The notes beneath the pieces were generated by a model. It did no database searches and had not been told where the DNA came from. It saw nothing but the letters and a program-made list of their open reading frames with translations. Positions 24,067 through 32,543 of a stretch of 47,170 nt of DNA are shown piece by piece. The stretch is from an uncultured bacterium (GTDB lineage: Bacteria; Bacillota; Clostridia; Oscillospirales; Oscillospiraceae), in assembly GCA_947073515.1 (NCBI GenBank), contig CAMTMC010000017.1:1-47170 (forward strand). The letters are read 5' to 3'. Within the stretch, counting starts at the first letter, position 1, and each line of letters opens with the position of its first letter. The translations under genes were made by a program, and so were the position numbers.

Positions 24067-24363
24067 ATGGCAAAAATCAACGCAAACTACGAGGCGGTCT
24101 ATATTCTCAACCCCGATCTGAGCGAGGAGCAGACCGCCGCCCTGGTGGAGCGGTTCAAGTCCGTGGTCGAGGCCAACGGCACTGTCACTGAGGTTGACGA
24201 GTGGGGCAAGCGCCGGCTGGCCTATCCCATCAACGACCTGATGGATGGCTACTACGTGCTGATGACCTTCACTGCCGCCGCCGCTATCCCCGCTGAGCTG
24301 GACCGTATTTTCCGGATTACCGACGGCGTGATGCGCTCCATGATCGTCTGCAAGGACCAGTAA
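24067..24363 (+). CDS. rpsF: 30S ribosomal protein S6
   Basis: 98 residues from the ATG at 24067, with AAGGAGGTGC upstream. It has the S6 pattern NYEAVYILNPDLSEEQ at the start and EVDEWGKRRLAYPINDLMDGYYV in the middle. It binds the central 16S rRNA domain together with S18, the product of the third gene. The rpsF-ssb-rpsR order is the standard bacterial arrangement linking translation and replication genes. Confidence 0.97.
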   Translation: MAKINANYEAVYILNPDLSEEQTAALVERFKSVVEANGTVTEVDEWGKRRLAYPINDLMDGYYVLMTFTAAAAIPAELDRIFRITDGVMRSMIVCKDQ

Positions 24364-24375
24364 GGGGGCCTTCAG

Positions 24376-24861
24376 ATGCTCAACAAGATCTTCATCATGG
24401 GCCGGCTGACCCGTGACCCTGAGCTCCGGCGCACCCAGACTGGCACGCCTGTGGCCTCCTTCTCTCTGGCTGTTGACCGGGATTTCAAGGACAAGTCTAC
24501 CGGCGAACGCACCACTGATTTTATTGATGTGGTGGCCTGGCGCCAGACCGCCGAGTTTGTCAGCCGCTACTTCACCAAGGGCCGCATGGCCGTGGTGGAG
24601 GGCCGGCTTCAGATCCGTGACTGGACCGACAAGGAGGGCGGCAAGCGCCGCTCCGCCGAGGTCATTGCGGACAACATCTATTTCGGCGACTCCAAGCGGG
24701 ACGGGGATGGCGGCGGAAGTTATCCTCCCAGCCCCAGCCAGGGGGGATATCCCTCCGGCGGCTGGTCCGCCCCCTCCGCTCCCTCCGGCTATGGCGCCCC
24801 CCCTGCGGACGGCGACCATTTTGCCGAGCTTACTGACGACGACGGCGAGCTGCCGTTTTGA
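24376..24861 (+). CDS. ssb: Single-stranded DNA-binding protein
   Basis: 161 residues. The OB-fold occupies about residues 1-105 (MLNKIFIMGRLTRDPELRRTQTGTPVASFSLAV). It is followed by a Gly/Pro/Ser/Tyr-rich linker and the acidic tip DDDGELPF that docks repair and replication partners. It protects single-stranded DNA in the cytosol. It starts 12 bp after rpsF. Confidence 0.97.
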   Translation: MLNKIFIMGRLTRDPELRRTQTGTPVASFSLAVDRDFKDKSTGERTTDFIDVVAWRQTAEFVSRYFTKGRMAVVEGRLQIRDWTDKEGGKRRSAEVIADNIYFGDSKRDGDGGGSYPPSPSQGGYPSGGWSAPSAPSGYGAPPADGDHFAELTDDDGELPF

Positions 24862-24899
24862 CTTTGACCACTTAAGGTCGTAAAAAGGAGGTTCAATCC

Positions 24900-25145
24900 A
24901 TGGCTATGGAACGGGATAACAAGGCCCCTCGGGGCCGCAAGCGCCGCAAGGTCTGCGCCTTCTGCGCCGACAAGGTGGATGTTATCGACTACAAGGACGC
25001 CGCCAAGCTGCGCCGGTTCACCTCTGAGCGGGCCAAGATCCTGCCCCGCCGCACCACCGGCACCTGCGCCCACCATCAGCGCCAGCTGACTGAGGCCATT
25101 AAGCGGGCCCGGCAAATCGCCCTGCTGCCCTACGTGACCGACTAA
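24900..25145 (+). CDS. rpsR: 30S ribosomal protein S18
   Basis: 81 residues, ATG at 24900 with AAGGAGG 8 bp before it. It has [11 protein letters not shown] near the N-terminus and [23 protein letters not shown] at the end. The C-x2-C pair plus the later Cys and His resemble the zinc-binding (C+) form of S18. Partner of S6 on the platform of the small subunit. Last gene of the operon. Confidence 0.97.
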   Translation: MAMERDNKAPRGRKRRKVCAFCADKVDVIDYKDAAKLRRFTSERAKILPRRTTGTCAHHQRQLTEAIKRARQIALLPYVTD

Positions 25146-25157
25146 ATAAGCGGTAAA

Positions 25158-25191
25158 GAGCCTGTTCGTACTGCGAACAGGCTCTTTTTTT
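25158..25191 (+). terminator. Terminator of the rpsF-ssb-rpsR operon
   Basis: An 11-bp perfect stem, GAGCCTGTTCG (25158-25168) with CGAACAGGCTC (25174-25184), loop TACTG, then seven T residues. The converging oxidase gene ends within the T run. Confidence 0.95.
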
Positions 25192-26209
25192 ACTGGAAAA
25201 TCATCTCCCGGCTGATCTCACTCAGGGAGTGGACGCCGCACATTTCCATGGTGTCGGCCAGCTCCGCCTTCAGCTTCTCCGTGAGGAGCCTCACGCCCTC
25301 CGCCCCGCCGCCGTACACGGCGGTGACATAGGGCCGGGCCAGGATGCAGGCGTCCGCCCCCAGGGCCAGGGCCTTGCACACATCCACGCCGCTGCGGATG
25401 CCGCCGTCCACCAGCACCGCCATCTGGCCCTTCACCGCCTCGGCAATGGCGGGCAGCACCTGGGCCGTGGCGGGGACGCCGTCCAGCACCCGGCCCCCGT
25501 GGTTGGACACCACAATCCCGGCAGCCCCGGCCTCCAGGGCCTTCCTGGCCCCTTTCACCGTCATGATCCCCTTGATGATAAACGGCACCTGGGCGTACTG
25601 GATGACCTCCCGCAGCTCCTCCACCGTCTTGTGGCCCGCCGGGGGCGTCAGCCCCTTGAGAAAGGGCAGGCCGGCGGCGTCAATGTCCATGGCGAACATC
25701 CTGGCCCCGGAGGCCTTGGCCTGGTCCAGCTTGGCGAACAGGGTGTCCCGGTCCCAGGGCTTCACGGTGGGGATGCCCCGACCGCCGTTCTCCCCGATGG
25801 CCTGGGCGGCGGCAGTGAAGACGGCGGGATCCGCCCCGTCACCCGTGAAGGCGGCGATCCCCGCGGCGGCGCAGGCGGGCACCAGGATCTGGTTGTACTC
25901 CCGGTTGGTGTACTTGTCCCCGTAGTGGAACTCCACCGCCCCCACCGGGCCGGCGAAGACCGGCAGGTCGTATTCCTGGCCGAAAAAGGGGAAGCGGGTG
26001 TCTGCCGGCCGGTTCTCACAGATGTTATCCATGTTCAGGCAGACCCTCTGCCAGGCGTCATAGTTCTTGATGGCCACTGTGCCGGTGCCCTTGGCCCCGG
26101 GGCCGGGCATGGCCTTGCCGCAGGCCCGGCCGTCGCACACCGGGCAGGCCTTGCAGTAGGGCCCGCTGCATGCGCGGGCGTTCTCTAATACCTCTTGATA
26201 GGTCACCAT
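25190..26209 (-). CDS. FMN-dependent alpha-hydroxy-acid oxidase/dehydrogenase-like protein
   Basis: 339 residues from the ATG at 26209 (AAGGAGGGG upstream). The TIM-barrel FMN core shows the family residues: IIKGIM (FMN lysine), SNHGGRVLDG (catalytic His and Arg) and VLVDGGIRSG (FMN phosphate). Relatives oxidise lactate, glycolate or mandelate. Before the barrel is a cysteine cluster, Cys14, 19, 22, 25 and 30, absent from classical lactate oxidase; it could bind a metal or Fe-S cluster and pass electrons on without oxygen, which would suit an anaerobe. That is inference. It is monocistronic with its own promoter. An isopentenyl-diphosphate isomerase type 2 role is less likely. Confidence 0.85.
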   Translation of the reverse strand: MVTYQEVLENARACSGPYCKACPVCDGRACGKAMPGPGAKGTGTVAIKNYDAWQRVCLNMDNICENRPADTRFPFFGQEYDLPVFAGPVGAVEFHYGDKYTNREYNQILVPACAAAGIAAFTGDGADPAVFTAAAQAIGENGGRGIPTVKPWDRDTLFAKLDQAKASGARMFAMDIDAAGLPFLKGLTPPAGHKTVEELREVIQYAQVPFIIKGIMTVKGARKALEAGAAGIVVSNHGGRVLDGVPATAQVLPAIAEAVKGQMAVLVDGGIRSGVDVCKALALGADACILARPYVTAVYGGGAEGVRLLTEKLKAELADTMEMCGVHSLSEISREMIFQ

Positions 26210-26233
26210 AACCCCTCCTTTGTTTTCTCTCAA

Positions 26234-26262
26234 ATCATACCGCCCCGCCGCCCGTTCGTCAA
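26234..26262 (-). promoter_or_regulatory. Promoter of the FMN enzyme gene
   Basis: On the minus strand TTGACG (26262-26257) and TATGAT (26239-26234) are 17 bp apart, about 25 bp before the start codon. Confidence 0.8.
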
Positions 26263-26321
26263 GAGGGACAGCGGGGCGGGAGAACCGAAATAGCCCCCCT
26301 CAGCATGAGGCGCTTAAGCGA

Positions 26322-26346
26322 AGCGCCGCCGGATTCCGGCGGCGCT
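26322..26346 (-). terminator. Hairpin behind the Na/phosphate symporter gene
   Basis: AGCGCCGCCGGA (26322-26333) and TCCGGCGGCGCT (26335-26346) are perfectly complementary around one T. It lies 10 bp after the symporter stop. The minus-strand tail is only TTCGCTTAAG, so termination may be weak or Rho-assisted. Confidence 0.6.
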
Positions 26347-26355
26347 GTCGTCCTG

Positions 26356-28050
26356 TTACAGGGATGTCTTCGCCTTGCTCAGCTCCTCGGCGATGTTCAG
26401 CACGTGGTCGCCGATCCGCTCAAAGTCGGTGAGCAGCTCCGAGTAGAGGATACAGGCCTCATCGGAGCAGATGCCCTCCCGCATCCGGATGAGCTGGTGC
26501 CTGCGGTACTGGTCAGTGAGATCGTCGATCTTCTGCTCGGAGGCGGCCACCCGGGACAGCCACTTTACATCCCCGGCGTCCTGCTCCAGCAGGGCGTCCA
26601 CCGCCGCCAGCGAGACTCTGCGCATCTCCTCCACCTCTTTCTGGGCCTTGGCGGAGAGCTGGATATCCTTGGCCACCAGCATCCTGGTATATCCGGCCAG
26701 GTTGTCGGCGTGGTCGCCGATCCGCTCGATATTGCCCGAGATAGCGAAATAGCCGCTCACCATCTTAGAGTCCTCCTCATTGCTCTCAATGGCGATGAGG
26801 TGGGTGATATACTTGGAGATCTCCCGGTTGAGGAAGTCGATATACTCCTCCCGCTCCTCAATGGGCTCCAGCCGCTCCGGGTCCCGGCTCAATACGGCGT
26901 CAAAGCCGGCGGCCACGTTTTCCCGGGCCATCTCCAGCATCCGGTTGAGCTCGTTGCGCAGCTGGTCCAGCACAATGGCGGATACACCCAGGCCGTTCTC
27001 TTTGCCGCCAGCCACACGGCCCAGGTACTCCAGGCGCATGGCGCCCTCCTCCAGCACGGGCCCGCTGACCTGCTCAGGCAGGATCCTGACGGCCAGTCCG
27101 GCCAGGTAGTTGCCCAGGGGGAGCAGTATCAGCGTGGTGCCGATGTTGAACACCGTGTGGGTCATGGCGATCTGGGCCATGGGGGCGGAGGGGATCAGGG
27201 CGGAGACCACCTTCCCCAGCCCGCCGGGCAGTATTAAGGTGCCCTCCACAACGGCGGTGATGGGGAAGACCACGAACAGCAGGGTAAAGATAGCGGTGCC
27301 GATGACATTGAACATCAGGTGGATCAGGGTGGCCCGCTTGGCGTTGCGGCTGGTGCCGATGGAGGCCAGCACGGCGGTGATACAGGTGCCGATGTTGGTG
27401 CCGAACAGAACGAAGGCGGCGGCGTTGAAGGGGATCACCTCAGCCAGGGCCAGGGTCTGCACGATGCCCACGGCGGCGGCGGAGGATTGGATCACCGCGG
27501 TGAATCCGGCGCCCACCAGGATCCCTACCAAGGGGTTGGAGAAGTTGGACACCATCTCAATAAACACTTCGGAGTCCCGCAGGGGAGACATGGCCCCGCT
27601 CATCATATCCATACCGATGAACAGCACGCCCAGGCCGGCCAGGATCTGGCCGATGTGCTGAAGACGCTGCTGCTTTTTCACAAACATCATCAGCCCGACC
27701 CCGGCAAAAGCCAGCAGCGGGGCCACCGCCCCCATATCCAGGGAGACCAGGATGCCGGTGATACAGGTGCCGATGTTGGCGCCCATGATGATCCAAACCG
27801 CCTGGTTCAGGCTCATCATGCCGGCGTTGACAAACCCCACCACCATCACTGTGGTGGCTGAGGAGGACTGGATGGCGGCGGTGATGCCCGCCCCCACCAG
27901 CACCCCCATGAACCGGTTGGCGGTCAGCCGCTCCAGGAAGGTCTTCATCCTGTCGCCGGCGGCGGCCTCCAGGCCGGAGCTGGTCATCTGCATACCATAC
28001 AGAAACAGGGCCAAGCCACCTAGCAGGGCGATAAAGTCTGTCAGTTCCAT
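26356..28050 (-). CDS. Na+/phosphate symporter with PhoU-like tail (NptA family)
   Basis: 564 residues. The two Na_Pi_cotrans repeats each carry a QSS signature: AAIQSSSATTVMVV early and AVIQSSAAAVGIVQ later, within about eight to ten membrane helices (about 1-330). The soluble C-terminal part (about 345-560) is two helical bundles of the PhoU type (ISGNIERIGDHADNLAGY and LLTDFERIGDHVLNIAEEL). It imports phosphate with sodium, and the PhoU-like part probably gates it. No pho regulon gene is adjacent. It has its own promoter. Confidence 0.93.
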   Translation of the reverse strand: MELTDFIALLGGLALFLYGMQMTSSGLEAAAGDRMKTFLERLTANRFMGVLVGAGITAAIQSSSATTVMVVGFVNAGMMSLNQAVWIIMGANIGTCITGILVSLDMGAVAPLLAFAGVGLMMFVKKQQRLQHIGQILAGLGVLFIGMDMMSGAMSPLRDSEVFIEMVSNFSNPLVGILVGAGFTAVIQSSAAAVGIVQTLALAEVIPFNAAAFVLFGTNIGTCITAVLASIGTSRNAKRATLIHLMFNVIGTAIFTLLFVVFPITAVVEGTLILPGGLGKVVSALIPSAPMAQIAMTHTVFNIGTTLILLPLGNYLAGLAVRILPEQVSGPVLEEGAMRLEYLGRVAGGKENGLGVSAIVLDQLRNELNRMLEMARENVAAGFDAVLSRDPERLEPIEEREEYIDFLNREISKYITHLIAIESNEEDSKMVSGYFAISGNIERIGDHADNLAGYTRMLVAKDIQLSAKAQKEVEEMRRVSLAAVDALLEQDAGDVKWLSRVAASEQKIDDLTDQYRRHQLIRMREGICSDEACILYSELLTDFERIGDHVLNIAEELSKAKTSL

Positions 28051-28122
28051 GTATTCTATTCTCTCCCTCTGCGATCTTGTCGCGTCCGATCTCTTGTACT
28101 ACCTCAAATTTTTTCCATTTTC

Positions 28123-28152
28123 ATTATATCCAACCCCTCCTTCCCCCGTCAA
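28123..28152 (-). promoter_or_regulatory. Promoter of the Na/phosphate symporter gene
   Basis: On the minus strand TTGACG (28152-28147) and a perfect TATAAT (28128-28123) with 18-bp spacing, about 72 bp before the start codon. No clear Pho box was seen. Confidence 0.78.
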
Positions 28153-28218
28153 TAGACGTTCCCCACAATTCACTGTTTCTTTATGCCCCGGCGCTTACAA
28201 AAAAATCCATAGTTTTCA

Positions 28219-28250
28219 CAAAAAACCAGGCCGCCCCAAACGGGGCGGCC
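28219..28250 (-). terminator. Terminator of the ABC-F gene
   Basis: On the minus strand GGCCGCCCC (28250-28242) and GGGGCGGCC (28237-28229) pair around GTTT, followed by TGGTTTTTT. It lies 14 bp after the ABC-F stop. Confidence 0.9.
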
Positions 28251-28263
28251 CGACATCCCTTAT

Positions 28264-29859
28264 TTACTGGTCCTTCTGGCTGTCCAGATACTCGTCGTAA
28301 GTCATCTTCCGGTCGATGAGCTGCCCCCCGGCGGTGAAGTCAAAGACCCGGTTGCACACCGTTTGGATGAGCTGATGGTCGTGGGAGGCCACCAGCACGT
28401 TGCACTTCACGGCCTCCAGCCCCTTGTTCAGGGCGGCGATGGACTCCAGGTCCAGGTGGTTGGTGGGCTGGTCCAGCATCAGCACATTGGCCCCGGACAG
28501 CATCATCCGGGAGAGCATGCACCGCACCTTCTCCCCGCCGGACAGCACCTTGACCGGCTTGTACACCTCGTCCCCAGAGAACAGCATCCGGCCCAGGAAG
28601 CCCCGGAGATACTGCTCCTGGGGGTCGGGGGACCACTGGCGCAGCCACTGGACCAGATTGTCCTCACAGCCCTCGAAGTAGGGGGTGTTGTCCTTGGGGA
28701 AGTAGGAGAAGGTGGCCGTCTGGCCCCACTTCACGGTGCCCTCGTCGGGCTCCATCTCCCCGGCCAGGATCTTGAACAGGGCGGTGTGGGCGTTCTCGTT
28801 GTCCCCCACGAAGGCGATCTTTTCGTCGTGGCCCACGATGAAGGACACCTTGTCCAGCACCTTCACCCCGTCCACGGTCTTGGACACGTCGGTGACAAAG
28901 AGGATATCCTTGCCCACCTCCCGGTCGGGGGAGAAGCCCACCCAGGGGTACCGGCGGGAGGAGGCGGGCATCTCCTCCACCGTCAGCTTGTCCAGCAGCT
29001 TCCGCCGGGCGGTGGCCTGCTTGGACTTGGACTTGTTGGCGGAGAACCGGGAGATGAAGTCCTGGAGCTCCTTAATCTTCTCCTCGTTGCGCTTGTTCTG
29101 GTTCTTGATGAGCTGCTGCACCAGCTGGGAGGACTCATACCAGAAGTCGTAGTTGCCCACGTACATCTTAATCTTGCCGTAGTCGATGTCCACGATATGG
29201 GTACACACGGTATTCAGGAAATGGCGGTCATGGCTGACCACGATGACGGTGCCCTCAAAGTCCAGCAGGAAGTCCTCCAGCCAGTTGACGGCGTCGATGT
29301 CCAGGTTGTTGGTGGGCTCGTCCATCATCAGCAGGTCGGGATTGCCGAATAGGGCCTGGGCCAGCAGGACCTTCACCTTCAGCCGGGCGTCCAGGGTGGC
29401 CATGCCGCTGCCGTGCAGCTCGGTGCCGATGCCCAGACCCTGGAGGATGCGGCTGGCGTCGGACTCGGCCTCCCAGCCGCCCAGCTCGGCGTACTCCTCC
29501 TCCAGCTGGCAGGCCAGCATCCCGTCCTCGTCAGTCATCTCCTCCTTGGCGTAGAGGGCCTCCTTCTCCTTGCCGATGTCGTACAGCCGCTGGTTGCCCA
29601 TAATAACGGTGTCCATCACGTTATAGGCGTCGTAGGCGTTCTGGTTCTGCTTCAGCACGGACATGCGGATGTTGGGGAGGATACTGACCTCCCCGGAGGT
29701 GGAGTCCAACTCCCCGGAGAGGATTTTCAGGAAGGTGGACTTGCCGGCCCCGTTGGCGCCGATGATGCCGTAGCAGTTCCCCCGGAGGAACTGCAGGTCC
29801 ACATGGGAAAACAGCGGGGTGCCGCTGTAATTCAAGCTTAGATCGGTGATGGTGATCAT
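28264..29859 (-). CDS. ABC-F family ATPase with one degenerate ATP site
   Basis: 531 residues from the ATG at 29859 with AAAGGAG upstream. Two ABC domains are joined by a charged linker (about 245-325) and there is no membrane part, as in ABC-F translation factors and antibiotic-resistance proteins. Domain 1 has an intact Walker A (GANGAGKST) and Walker B (MMDEPTNNLD), but its signature is TLDARLKVKV instead of LSGG. Domain 2 has an intact signature (LSGGEKVRCML), but its Walker A reads GDNENAHTAL, without the lysine, and its Walker B reads LDQPTNHLD, with Gln replacing the catalytic Glu. So only one of the two composite ATP sites looks functional. It probably acts on the ribosome; its exact role is unknown. 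Confidence 0.9.
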   Translation of the reverse strand: MITITDLSLNYSGTPLFSHVDLQFLRGNCYGIIGANGAGKSTFLKILSGELDSTSGEVSILPNIRMSVLKQNQNAYDAYNVMDTVIMGNQRLYDIGKEKEALYAKEEMTDEDGMLACQLEEEYAELGGWEAESDASRILQGLGIGTELHGSGMATLDARLKVKVLLAQALFGNPDLLMMDEPTNNLDIDAVNWLEDFLLDFEGTVIVVSHDRHFLNTVCTHIVDIDYGKIKMYVGNYDFWYESSQLVQQLIKNQNKRNEEKIKELQDFISRFSANKSKSKQATARRKLLDKLTVEEMPASSRRYPWVGFSPDREVGKDILFVTDVSKTVDGVKVLDKVSFIVGHDEKIAFVGDNENAHTALFKILAGEMEPDEGTVKWGQTATFSYFPKDNTPYFEGCEDNLVQWLRQWSPDPQEQYLRGFLGRMLFSGDEVYKPVKVLSGGEKVRCMLSRMMLSGANVLMLDQPTNHLDLESIAALNKGLEAVKCNVLVASHDHQLIQTVCNRVFDFTAGGQLIDRKMTYDEYLDSQKDQ

Positions 29860-29982
29860 GACGCTATCTCCTTTATTCAATGCTCACAGGGTTCCGGATG
29901 CTATTTTAACATACCGGCGGGGAAAAAGACAGCGCTTTCCATGGAAAAAAGCGCCGCCTTTTCCGGGGAAATCTGTGCTTTT

Positions 29983-30807
29983 TTACAGCCCCAGCCCGTA
30001 AATCCGGTTGGCGTTGTCAAAAAACACCCGCTCCCAGTATTGTTCCGGCACCAGGCGCTGGATGAAGCGGATGTACTCCTCCAAGTTGACAATGGGCCAG
30101 TCGGTGCCGTACATCACCTTGTCCCACTGGCCGATGGCGGTGAGCCAGGTGGCCAGCAGATTGGCGTAGCCGGCCTGCTCCCGGAAGTACCGGTCCAGAT
30201 CCACCCGGCCCTCCAGCAGGCCGGACAGGTCGGTGGCCACGTTGGGGTTCTTCTCCACCACAGCAGCGGCGCAGTCTAGGAAGGGGTTGCCGAAGTGGCA
30301 CATCACAAAGCGGGTGTGTTTGTAATCCGCCGCCACCTCGTCCAGGGCCAGGGGGTGGCAGTACTTCAGGTGGGCCCGGGCGTGGGCGGTCAGCCCCATA
30401 TGGACCGCCACCGGCTTGTCGTACCGGGCGGCCAGCTCATAGACAGGCCGGTACACCGGGTCGGACAGCCAGATCTTATTGTAGCCGGGGTAGAGCTTCA
30501 CCCCGCAGCACTCCGGCCGCTTCAGGTGGGCCTCCACCCGGTCGGGCAAATCGGGGATCACCCGCACCCCCTGTTCCATCAGGCCGCTGTCCAGCCCCAC
30601 GCAGTAGTGGAACAGGCCGGCGGGGTACTGGTGATACCCCGTCTCAAGGCTGCGGTTGCCCATCACTACCCCGTGAACCATCCCCAGCTCCCCATAGACC
30701 CGGCGTAAATGGCCCCAGTCGTTGTGGTGGCCCACACTTTGGGCCCGCTCCTCCGCCCAGGGCTCGTCGGTGGGGAAGAGGTGGAGGTGGGCGTCAATGA
30801 TTTTCAT
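29983..30807 (-). CDS. Amidohydrolase family protein (Amidohydro_2 TIM barrel)
   Basis: 274 residues from the ATG at 30807; AGAGGAG is 8 bp upstream, while an ATG at 30813 is too close. It starts with IIDAHLHLF, the HxH metal motif, and has GVKLYPGYNKIW, MGLTAHARAHLKY, MCHFGNPFLD and the late MYGTDWP aspartate motif. These place it in the metal-dependent hydrolase/decarboxylase group around aminocarboxymuconate semialdehyde decarboxylase. The substrate is unknown. It follows the acyltransferase with a 2-bp gap, so the two are cotranscribed. Confidence 0.83.
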   Translation of the reverse strand: MKIIDAHLHLFPTDEPWAEERAQSVGHHNDWGHLRRVYGELGMVHGVVMGNRSLETGYHQYPAGLFHYCVGLDSGLMEQGVRVIPDLPDRVEAHLKRPECCGVKLYPGYNKIWLSDPVYRPVYELAARYDKPVAVHMGLTAHARAHLKYCHPLALDEVAADYKHTRFVMCHFGNPFLDCAAAVVEKNPNVATDLSGLLEGRVDLDRYFREQAGYANLLATWLTAIGQWDKVMYGTDWPIVNLEEYIRFIQRLVPEQYWERVFFDNANRIYGLGL

Positions 30808-30809
30808 GG

Positions 30810-31856
30810 TCATGCTCCTCTCAGAGGGGTTTGGCCGCGGAGAGAGCTCCACAGCCCCTTAACATACAACAGAATCAGGGCCAGCGCCGTAGACGCCACC
30901 GCCACCGCCAGCGGGGTCACGAAGTGGCGTTCCAGCATCCATCCAAAGGGCCGCACATAGCTCCACTCCTTCAGCACGCCCAGGAGGGGCACATGGATGG
31001 CGTAGATGTAGAAGGTCAGGGAGCCGCCGCAGAAGCACATCCACCGGCGGACCGGCCCCCGCTTCACCTCCGGCCATTTCAGCGCCGCTGCCATCACCAT
31101 CAGGGCGGCCAGGATGGTCCCCGCAAAGAGGTCCCGGTAGCCGGCGAAGTACTGCTCCACCAGCGCCATTGCGCTCCCCGCAACGATTCCCCCCAGGATG
31201 ATCCCGCCCCTCAAGGCGGACACAATGCGCTCCCCGTCCCGGCGGGCCCACGCCCCCAGCAGGAAAAAGGGGAGGCCTTCCAGCCAGGCGTTGCGCAGAT
31301 ACTGCACGGGAGGGGCCTCCCGCCCCAGCAGGATGAGCCCCTCCTGGAAAAACAGGTGGATTCCCAGGAGCAAGACGGCCGCCGCCGCCAGGGCCCGGCA
31401 GGGCGCCTCCCGCCCCGCCGCCCGGCAGACCCGGAGGATCCCCCACCAGATCAGGTAGAGAATGGGCAGGGAACCGATAAACCAGAGGTGGTAGGAGTAG
31501 GGGAAGGGGAGACATTGGGTGAGCAACAGATCCAGCCAGGCCTGGGGCGTAAACTGCTGCCTGAAATACCCCCAGACCGGCCAGCCCGGATGCCGCAGGA
31601 CCATGGCCGCGCGCAGGGCTATGACCACGCCCACGGCGCACAGCCAGAGAGCCAGGGCGTGGCGGGCCCGGCGCAGTATGTTTCTCTCCCCCGCACTGTG
31701 GGCAAAATAGCCGCTCACCAGAAAAAAGTATGGCACAGCGAATCGGGTCAGGCCGGTGACAGGCCAGTCCCAGCCCTGGACGCCGCTTTTGAGGTGCAGC
31801 AGCACCACGCTGTATATGGCCAAACACTTAAACAGGTCCATTCTCTGGTTACGCAC
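30810..31856 (-). CDS. Acyltransferase 3 family membrane protein
   Basis: 348 residues from a GTG at 31856, chosen because AAGGAGGGGG lies 7 bp upstream; an ATG at 31841 is possible. There are about ten hydrophobic helices. The N-terminus MDLFKCLAIYSVVLLHLKSG contains the conserved helix-1 His, and FAVPYFFLVSGYFA is a strong Acyl_transf_3 motif. Such proteins move acyl groups onto surface sugars, peptidoglycan or lipids. The acceptor is unknown. The gene lies just after the rplQ terminator and before the amidohydrolase. Confidence 0.87.
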   Translation of the reverse strand: MRNQRMDLFKCLAIYSVVLLHLKSGVQGWDWPVTGLTRFAVPYFFLVSGYFAHSAGERNILRRARHALALWLCAVGVVIALRAAMVLRHPGWPVWGYFRQQFTPQAWLDLLLTQCLPFPYSYHLWFIGSLPILYLIWWGILRVCRAAGREAPCRALAAAAVLLLGIHLFFQEGLILLGREAPPVQYLRNAWLEGLPFFLLGAWARRDGERIVSALRGGIILGGIVAGSAMALVEQYFAGYRDLFAGTILAALMVMAAALKWPEVKRGPVRRWMCFCGGSLTFYIYAIHVPLLGVLKEWSYVRPFGWMLERHFVTPLAVAVASTALALILLYVKGLWSSLRGQTPLRGA

Positions 31857-31880
31857 AGATCCCCCTCCTTACAACAGCGC

Positions 31881-31911
31881 AAAAAGGCCTGCCGGTCAGG
31901 CAGGCCTTTTT
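31881..31911 (-). terminator. Terminator of the ribosomal protein cluster
   Basis: A 13-bp perfect stem, AAAAAGGCCTGCC (31881-31893) with GGCAGGCCTTTTT (31899-31911), loop GGTCA. The A/T flanks give a T run on both strands. It lies 5 bp after rplQ and should end the S10-spc-alpha transcripts. Confidence 0.93.
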
Positions 31912-31916
31912 ATCCA

Positions 31917-32261
31917 TTACACCAGCTGGATGATGGCCATCTCAGCGGCGTCGCCCCGGCGGGGGCCAATTCGGACAATACGGGTGTAACCGCCGTTGCG
32001 GTCGGCGTACTTGGGGCCGATCTCCTTAAACAGCTTGTTGGCCACGTCCTCCTTGGTGATGTAGGACAGGGCCTGCCGGTAGGAGGCCAGGCTGTTATCC
32101 TTCGCCAGGGTGATCATCTTCTCAGCCACGGGAGCCACTTCCTTGGCCCGGGTGACGGTGGTCTTGATCTGGCCGTTCTCCAGCAGGTAGGTGACCATAG
32201 CCCGGAGCATAGCCCGGCGCTGATCGCTGGTGCGGCCCAGCTTACGGTTCTTCTGAGACAT
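31917..32261 (-). CDS. rplQ: 50S ribosomal protein L17
   Basis: 114 residues from the ATG at 32261 (AAGGAG 8 bp upstream); a GTG at 32270 is too near the site. The start [26 protein letters not shown] is broken by no gaps relative to the family, and the end [25 protein letters not shown] is typical. It contacts 23S rRNA near the exit tunnel. It is normally next to rpoA; here a 280-bp spacer with a repeated element separates them. Confidence 0.96.
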   Translation of the reverse strand: MSQKNRKLGRTSDQRRAMLRAMVTYLLENGQIKTTVTRAKEVAPVAEKMITLAKDNSLASYRQALSYITKEDVANKLFKEIGPKYADRNGGYTRIVRIGPRRGDAAEMAIIQLV

Positions 32262-32410
32262 TTGAGACACTCCTTCGACCTCGCGTGGCGAGATCCAACG
32301 TAAATTCGTTCATTCGGCCCTTAGGCCAGGACGCTCCAAAGGGAGACGGAACCCCGTATCCGGCAAGGAACGTTACTTACTTCCGGATTCGCCCTTTGAA
32401 AACAACTCGG

Positions 32411-32543
32411 CTGCTATCACGCCTCGGTCCCCTCCCGGCCGGGTCGCTTTCCCTTCGTCTCGGGCTTGAAACAGCCGCCTGTGGCGTCTTGGTTTCTCCC
32501 CCTCGCTCCGGTCCAAGCTCCCCTGGTCGGGGATTCGGCGCTT
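32411..32543 (-). repeat. 133-bp dispersed element, copy A (between rpoA and rplQ)
   Basis: It aligns without gaps to 35312-35444, with 17 differences in 133 positions counted by eye. In transcription sense it begins at the rpoA stop codon. It contains CCCC/GGGG and CGCC/GGCG hairpin arms. No T run is present. The rest of the spacer (32262-32410) shows an ATCCGG/CCGGAT hairpin (about 32358-32387) and no gene. Confidence 0.8.

Noticed and set aside
29881..29982. Promoter of the ABC-F gene
   Set aside because: A TAAAAT box is present on the minus strand, but no convincing -35 box is found at 16-18 bp, so it is not listed as a feature.
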